Positions 58,296 through 64,000 of a stretch of DNA of 64,000 bases are shown piece by piece. The notes beneath the pieces are model-generated. The model was not told the origin of the DNA. It saw only the letters and a program-made list of their open reading frames with translations, and searched no databases. A program made the position numbers and the translations under genes. The stretch is from Botrytis cinerea B05.10. Taxonomy: Eukaryota; Ascomycota; Leotiomycetes; Helotiales; Sclerotiniaceae. The stretch covers positions 806,001 through 870,000 of the forward strand of contig NC_037318.1 of NCBI RefSeq assembly GCF_000143535.2, in the 5' to 3' direction. Position 1 is the first letter of the stretch. Each line of letters begins with the position of its first letter.

Positions 58296-58921
58296 AAGAT
58301 ATGGTTCTTAGGAGGTTTGATTTTTAGGGGAGTGAGGGGTTTAACTTCAAACTTGAATAAAGAAGAAAATATTGATTGGGTTGGATTTTAAGCGTTCGAT
58401 GCGAGATTCTCGAAAGCAAGCATGAAACAATTTCTTGGCGCAGTAAATTTTATCTCTTTCTCTGTCTCTAAAGACTCAACCTGACTACTGGAGAAATGGA
58501 AGAGTCTAGTTTAATAAATTACGGGGAAGGCCCCATAGCTATAGCGGGTATTGTCATTCTTTTTGTTCCATCGTGTCACTCTCTTAGCGATTTTTTTGGT
58601 GTTCTATATCTCCTGCATCTGGTTATACGGTGAGATGATCAAATGATGATAGTAGTAGTCGTAGTGGAAGAGAATGAATAGATTAAATTCGACGTTTGAT
58701 ACATCTCCAATGATGCTTTCCCTCACATTTTGGCTTACACTTTAGATATCCTAGCAAGTCTAGCACATTGTTTGTATCGCCTTTCCGTAGAGCGTGGGAT
58801 TCTACTACGACTACTTGGCATTCGTAATTCTATTGCATCTTAAACATCTTTATTCGAAAATCTAATTTCCAAGGTATACAGAGTGCGATTTCTATATATA
58901 GTTCTATCTGCGGTGGTCGTC
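58296..58921. other. Convergent 3' gap
   Basis: A 626-bp AT-rich spacer between two stop codons. No recognisable feature. Confidence 0.35.
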
Positions 58922-59909
58922 TTAAGGCGCAAGCTGGATTTTGCCCCATGTGAAACCGCGCACGCCGTTGCTGATCCAGCATTCTTCTCCTTCGGTTAAG
59001 GAGTCCAGGGTGATGGTGCTTTCTTTGCAGATTCTGGGGGGTTGGTTAATTTTAGATGGGGAGAGGGTTGTGAAGGGGAGGAAGAAGGGGAGAGGCGGGG
59101 AGAGGAGAGTAGAAAATAAGAGAAGAGAAAACGAACCCTTTCTCTAATGCCCATCGTCTGGTAGTTCCAATCTGGCCTCCGCTCGTCTCAGACGGCGTAA
59201 CCCATTTCCCATCGCGGTAGAAGAAGGGGGTTGTGAGGGAACCTTCCATGATTTCTGCGTTGTGGGAAGAGATGAGGAGGACTTCTTGGGGGGAGGTGAA
59301 GGTGGGGATTTGGGCGCGCGAACGCGCGGTGTCGTAGGGGGTGCGCGAGGTGGTTTTGAAGGAGGTGTAGGGCGTGGGGGTGGTGGGGGAGGGGTCCGGG
59401 ATGATGGTCCAGGGGGATGATTGGGTGGGGTCGCTGGGGAGGGTGGTGGTGGGCCCGAGGGTTAGGGCGCCGCCTGTTAGGGGGGAGATGGTAGGGGCAG
59501 GGGTGGGAATCGAGGTGGGAGGTGGGAGACGGGTCGGGAAGAGATTGGATAGGGGGACTGGGGGAACTGGGTTGCTTTCGATGGTTATGGTGCCTTCGTG
59601 ATCGAGGACGATGCGCACGCGCAGCGGAGTGGGGGACTGTGTGTCGATAGAGTTGGAGAGGACAGAGAGGAGGTTTTGAAATCCGGAGGCTCCTGAGATG
59701 GCGGTTATGGCGGGGTGAAAAGAGAAGTGTGATGCGGCTTGTAGGAGACGGTCGCGGTGGTAGGGGAGCATGTAGAAGGGGGATGGGGAAGGGGTGGGGA
59801 GAGGCCAGGATTCGATGTTCTTGGGGGATTGGAGGAGGAGGGGGTCGTAGCGGAGGGAGGTGAAGAGTTGGAAGGTTGGTGTGGAGTTGGGGGGTGGGGA
59901 GGGAGACAT
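58922..59909 (-). CDS. ABZ2: Aminodeoxychorismate lyase-like (class IV aminotransferase fold)
   Basis: This is a PLP-dependent enzyme of fold type IV, most like fungal Abz2, which makes p-aminobenzoate for folate. Exons are 59909..59137 and 59033..58922 (294 residues), with a GTTCGT...CCCAG intron in phase 2. FYMLPYHRDRLLQAASHF is the N-terminal block. FKTTSRTPYDTAR carries the likely PLP lysine. EVLLISSHNAEIMEGSLTTP, KWVTPSETSGGQIGTTRR and the final CWISNGVRGFTWGKIQL complete the family order. The middle is unusually rich in Pro/Thr (about residues 120-180), so the coding strand there is extremely C-rich. Assignment to Abz2 rather than another fold-IV enzyme is likely but not certain. Confidence 0.78.
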
Positions 59910-61399
59910 GTTGGTTGGTGGGTGGGAGTGCTGGGGGTTTGTTTGTTAGAATCTTGATTATGTTTTGGAATTTGTGAAATCGAAATGAAAAAGTTGGCGA
60001 TGTTGGGGATTGTGGTAATCATATATGTATGTGACTCTGAGTCATAATCTAATTCGCAAAGCGGAGATTGGTAGAAGAGACTTCTTCATTTGCGTACCTA
60101 TCCATTATACATTTACTTGATGTATAATCGAAGTACGAAAACCACTATCAACTTTTTTTATCAAAAACGCATGGCATCCCTCTTGGAATAGCTGGGGTAA
60201 TAGCTATGAAACTCGTAGAGCTGGATATGCAATGGCCTCACAAACACAAGATGAAATCTTCCTCGTATACGACTTGATCCCAATGAGAAGCCATAATCAC
60301 AATCTCTTAGTAATATAAAGAAAACTGACGTACTGTGTAGATTTGATGTTTCTCTTTATAAACGAATAACTGCACATTTCAAGAATAAGAAGCTGCAATT
60401 TGGGACGTTGGTGTATTTGTGTGAAAGTCACGTGGCATATGATTTCAGCGGGAGTTCTTCGGCAGCGGCTTTCTTGCTGTGCATTTTGCCTTCTTTTGCT
60501 AGGCTGTGGATGATAAAAACACAGCACAAATTGTGGTCTTTTTGAAGTCTTGTGTTGAAGTCAGCAAGCTTTTTTTTTGGATTGAGATGTTTGTTGATTT
60601 GATTACTAGTGTTTTCAGATTGACGATTTGGCTGGTTTCAATCTTCGTTCGATGTCTTCACAGTGTCAATGTCAATTTGTGATTCTGAAATACAAGTGTT
60701 TTCAATGATCTGGAAGGTTTCGATTATTGGATATCTGGGGGTCATCATTGGCTGTTAGTGTAACTGTCATGTAGGATCGGGATCGCCTTGTGAAGTATTC
60801 CTGGTGAGATGATAGGAGGTTCAGAAATAGACGACATTTCGAATACTTACATTTATTGGAAAAGGATGTACCTCACTGGTGACAGGTTAGAGACGATGTT
60901 TCATTTTCATAATGACGTAATAGGTTTCTTTCTCTTCGGCTGCTGGAATGTGCGCTGCAATATTGCGTTATCATATTGAGTACTGTATATTGTCTCTTCT
61001 ATCGCTTCTAGAAGGGATCTTTGCTACAGCTCCCGCATTCCTAAATCTTTGGAATGTGGTCGTCGTTAGTCAGCAATTTCATGCATCCGTCGAGATTGTA
61101 ATCGACGGTTGCAGCTCAATTGCAATAAATTAATTACATGGCATGCTGGTAGCAGAACATTCCCCAAATCTGGAATAGACTGCCATTGCCAAATACCCCC
61201 AGCTCGTCTCTTGGATCGTGGGAACTGTAAGTCTTTTCCCACATCTCTTTTTTTGACCGTAGTCATTTTACCTGTACTCCAGTAGACTGAGATTCTTAGA
61301 GTTACTTGATAATTTGTGATCAACTGGAATATCTATACTTCGCCCTGGGACAATACAACCTGCTAAGCATTAACTGGCTCTGAGTGTGGAGCGAAAGCA
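59910..61399. other. Intergenic region
   Basis: About 1.5 kb between two divergent genes. It is AT-rich, with poly-T tracts near 60152 and 60570. Open frames up to about 85 codons do not look coding. Confidence 0.4.
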
Positions 61400-63320
61400 A
61401 TGGGTAAGTAATATCAGCGTTTTCTGTGTATGTTAAGATAGGAGCTGATCTTGATATTCAGATTCTTCTTCTGCTGATTCTTCCTCTGTTGTAACCGACA
61501 ATTCTCTCGCAAGCTTGAAGTTGAGATTTAAATCATCGAAGCAATTCTGGAGACTCTTCCGAAGAGGCTTCATCCGATGGCTTATTACATTTGTTTTGAT
61601 ATCTCTTCTTTATGTAACAATTCGAATCGTTTCAAAGGACCAAGATATGACTGAAGGAGAGAAGCAATTTTTCAACGCTGTCTCTCTCTATCTGGTTTTA
61701 ATGATTGGAATGAGTCTTACTTTTGGGTTTGAGGCCATGGCAATAGACCTAAGATGGTGGATTTTAAGTAGAAAGGAAAGAAGTCTAAGAGACGTGAGTT
61801 TCATTCATGGCCACACTCATTCAATGGCTCCTGTTGAATAAACCACAAGATCGATACAATTTTACACGCTGATAGCCTTACCACTATTGCTAGCCTCCTT
61901 GGACGCACAATTTGGTATAAGATTAGACATTTCACTTGGGATTGGGATTTGGGCACTATGATTATGTCGTGTTTACTTTGGATTCTTCTCAATATCGTAA
62001 GCTCATTGTACCAACTATGCTTAGATATGTGGACTGACAGGAATAGGGTGCTCAAGTGGCCATAGCATCTGTTGGGCTTACATATTCGGTTGATACTGCT
62101 GAGAAGATGGCTCATATGTCTCGTGGGAATGTTTCTTATCCTAATATGACACAATTCTTTCCTGTAAAGCTTCCAAATGGTAGATCTTCAATAAACAACT
62201 TGGGCGCACAACAATACACAGCAAACAGGTGAGTTACTTCGTGAGACTATATTCATCAGCAATGTTAATTATTAGTTTTGGTATGATGGCTTTGAATTTG
62301 TGGTCTACCACTCAACCAATTCCTGAACCAGCAACAATTTACAAATCTGGGTTGACAGCTGATTTATTCGGGATTGATAAAAAAAGTTGGGCCTTTGTAT
62401 TCATGGATACTTCTTCTGATGGTTCAACTTCTGCGTACTCGGATCGTACCATTAAGTCCACATCAAGTTGTGAAAGTTATTCTGTAATAGATGGAGGAAA
62501 TGGCAATTTTACAAATTTGACAATTAGTAAAAATGGAAAATCAGAGGGCTCCAAGGTTAGATTACCAATCGCCGCTGGACCAGATCAGACAACATTCTTC
62601 ACAGTACCATTTACAACATGCGGCGAAGGTTGCAGCATTGTTGAAGCACTCGAGGCTTCCGCCAACGAACCTTGGTATTATAAATGTAACATTACAGTTG
62701 GTCCTGTTATCAACGCCCAAAACGCAAATCAAGAAGTGTCTCTACCACTCCGCCATATGTCATCAGCTGCAATCGCTCTGCAGGGCTATGCAGCTAATCC
62801 CAAGCTAAATGACACTCAATATCGAATATACGTCTCTGAATCTACCTACGGCTATCCGCGAAATGGATCTGCAGATGATTTTGGATATCAAATATCGTAT
62901 TTTGCTATTGGTGCCATAGCTGCTGCTGCGAATTCCAATAACCCCTCAATATACGCGATTGGAGATCGGCCAATTATAGGAACTCAGCTCAAAATCACTC
63001 AACATGTTCTTCTCTTGGGACTCTTGATTGGTCTCGTTTCTGTACAAGCGGCCTGTTTTGTAACAACGGCGTTTGTGGCAAATAGAGTAGTAGTTAAAGA
63101 TGAAAGTGTTTTTTCTACAGCGAGCATACTGCGACCGGTGATGAGTTCTTTGGGAGATCATGGGAACGTTGCGGAGGGGAAACAGATATGTGAGGTTCTT
63201 AGTCATTTGAGGTTAAGATATACGGCTGTTCGGGACGAGAAGGATAGGTCTGTGTGGAAAGTGGGAATTAGCAATGCTGAAAGGCTTAAGAGATTTCCGG
63301 ATCTAAAAGTGTATGATTGA
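61400..63320 (+). CDS. Multi-pass membrane protein with large glycosylated loop, unknown function
   Basis: This is a fungal-specific type of protein I cannot name. Exons are 61400..61403 (ATG plus one base), 61462..61793, 61850..61996, 62047..62228 and 62276..63320; every phase agrees, giving 569 residues. The 4-nt first exon is needed to supply a start for the in-frame DSSSADSSSVVTDNSLAS leader. Membrane segments are visible at RWLITFVLISLLYVTIRIV, SLYLVLMIGMSLTFGF, MIMSCLLWILLNI and, near the C-terminus, HVLLLGLLIGLVSVQAACFV. The stretch between carries several N-x-S/T sites (NFTNLT, NITV, NDTQ) and paired cysteines (TTCGEGC), suggesting a lumenal or extracellular domain of about 250 residues. 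The tail is cytosolic and charged. Weakest point: the tiny first exon. Confidence 0.72.
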
Positions 63321-63911
63321 TTTGTAGTTTTGTTTCTCTGGTTTGGAAATGGATGGATAAATTCCGAGAAGGGTGCGTAATACTTCGCTGTGGCATCTAG
63401 ATTTACTTGGAACGTTAACCTATTGCTTATTTTTTGATAGACCAACTACAATATCTAGCAAGAAATCATAAAATGAGCACTCCTCTTCTTTCACCTAATC
63501 CGCAAAATGCAAATACAGAGGTCTGGAAGTTTCTAAGTGCCAATGGCCATAATTGGCGCGAATGCATAATTTGTTGTAAAATGAACTGATTATACATCTA
63601 CTCGTTTGCCCATAGTAATGAATCTACCCCTCGCCAAAGGCGGCGGGGATTATATGGACTTCCGAAGCGACGAGTGGTGCGAGTCCACAATGACGAAAGA
63701 ACGCCGCTTTAGCCGCCCTGCGCTAAGGATGGCCAATGCCGTAGCTTCACTTGATGATTAAACTGGTATCACCAAGATTTTTTGAGCTGGTTGTTGAATC
63801 CACCTTCAATTTGAACATCAAGATTGTAACCACCACCTATCAGCTATACCACTCATAATCCTCCCCGTTACCCTACCGCATCTTCTTTAATTGCCCATTA
63901 TATTGTTTTAA
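63321..63911. other. Intergenic, promoter of the edge gene
   Basis: This 591-bp gap holds a GC-rich patch near 63640-63715 within AT-rich sequence, and a pyrimidine-rich leader before 63912. No other feature. Confidence 0.35.
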
Positions 63912-64000
63912 ATGTCTGTACCAAGCACAATGCCTCCGGGCAAACCCATGCCAAATTTTGCGGCATCAACACCACAATCATCAGTCTGGGATCGCATAAC
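63912..64000 (+). CDS. N-terminus of a gene running off the window (TOM70-like?)
   Basis: The frame from ATG 63912 is open to the end (29 codons), beginning MSVPSTMPPGKPMPNF and reaching SSVWDRI. The Pro/Ser-rich start followed by S-x-W-D-R-I resembles the beginning of filamentous-fungal Tom70, the mitochondrial outer-membrane import receptor, as I recall it. With so few residues this is only a guess. Confidence 0.35.
   Translation, partial: MSVPSTMPPGKPMPNFAASTPQSSVWDRI

Overview
This window is nuclear DNA from a filamentous ascomycete fungus. Nearly every gene is split by short introns (about 45-80 nt) with GTRNGT-type donors and YAG acceptors. The proteins include fungal-specific families: CFEM, a Clr5-like domain, TRI12-type MFS, a fungal F-box, and the cell-wall-integrity MAP kinase with a TEY loop. 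The protein sequences look like Leotiomycetes (Botrytis/Sclerotinia relatives); that is an impression from memory, not a computed placement. I rebuilt exon-intron structures by hand. Every spliced model reported as intact keeps frame from ATG to stop.

Layout. 1-8 kb is housekeeping: TSR1 (cut by the window edge) diverges from UTP7, both ribosome-biogenesis factors, and UreG diverges from adenylosuccinate synthetase (ten exons). 9-20 kb is accessory: a cytochrome P450 with an in-frame stop lies head-to-head with a decayed MFS transporter, followed by an intact TRI12-type MFS, a Gfo/Idh/MocA oxidoreductase, and an unrecognised protein with a dioxygenase-like HxD...H...R pattern. 20-29 kb is gene-poor, with a secreted PLC-like phosphodiesterase and a CFEM GPI protein. 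29-40 kb holds an F-box protein, a Clr5-like/HD-phosphohydrolase fusion, a cyclase-family hydrolase with a GC-AG intron, a divergent tRNA 2'-phosphotransferase-like protein lacking most catalytic residues, OMA1 and a Kelch protein. 40-48 kb holds a nucleoside deaminase, an intact P450 and a secreted serine carboxypeptidase. 48-59.9 kb holds a PRELI/MSF1 protein, cytoplasmic tryptophanyl-tRNA synthetase, a dense tandem-repeat island, a lineage-specific coiled-coil protein, the SLT2/MPK1-type MAP kinase and an aminodeoxychorismate-lyase-like enzyme. 61-64 kb holds a multi-pass membrane protein and the first codons of a gene running off the end.

Themes. Several genes are in divergent pairs that probably share promoters. 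Mitochondrial quality and lipid functions are represented by OMA1, the PRELI protein and possibly the last gene. The items most worth follow-up are the Tpt1-like candidate pseudoenzyme (34.1-35.2 kb), the Clr5-like/HD fusion (30.1-31.3 kb), the paired decay of P450 and MFS (9.4-13.1 kb), and the unassigned HxD...H protein (18.9-20.3 kb). I saw no rRNA, no convincing tRNA, no CRISPR array and no transposon coding region.
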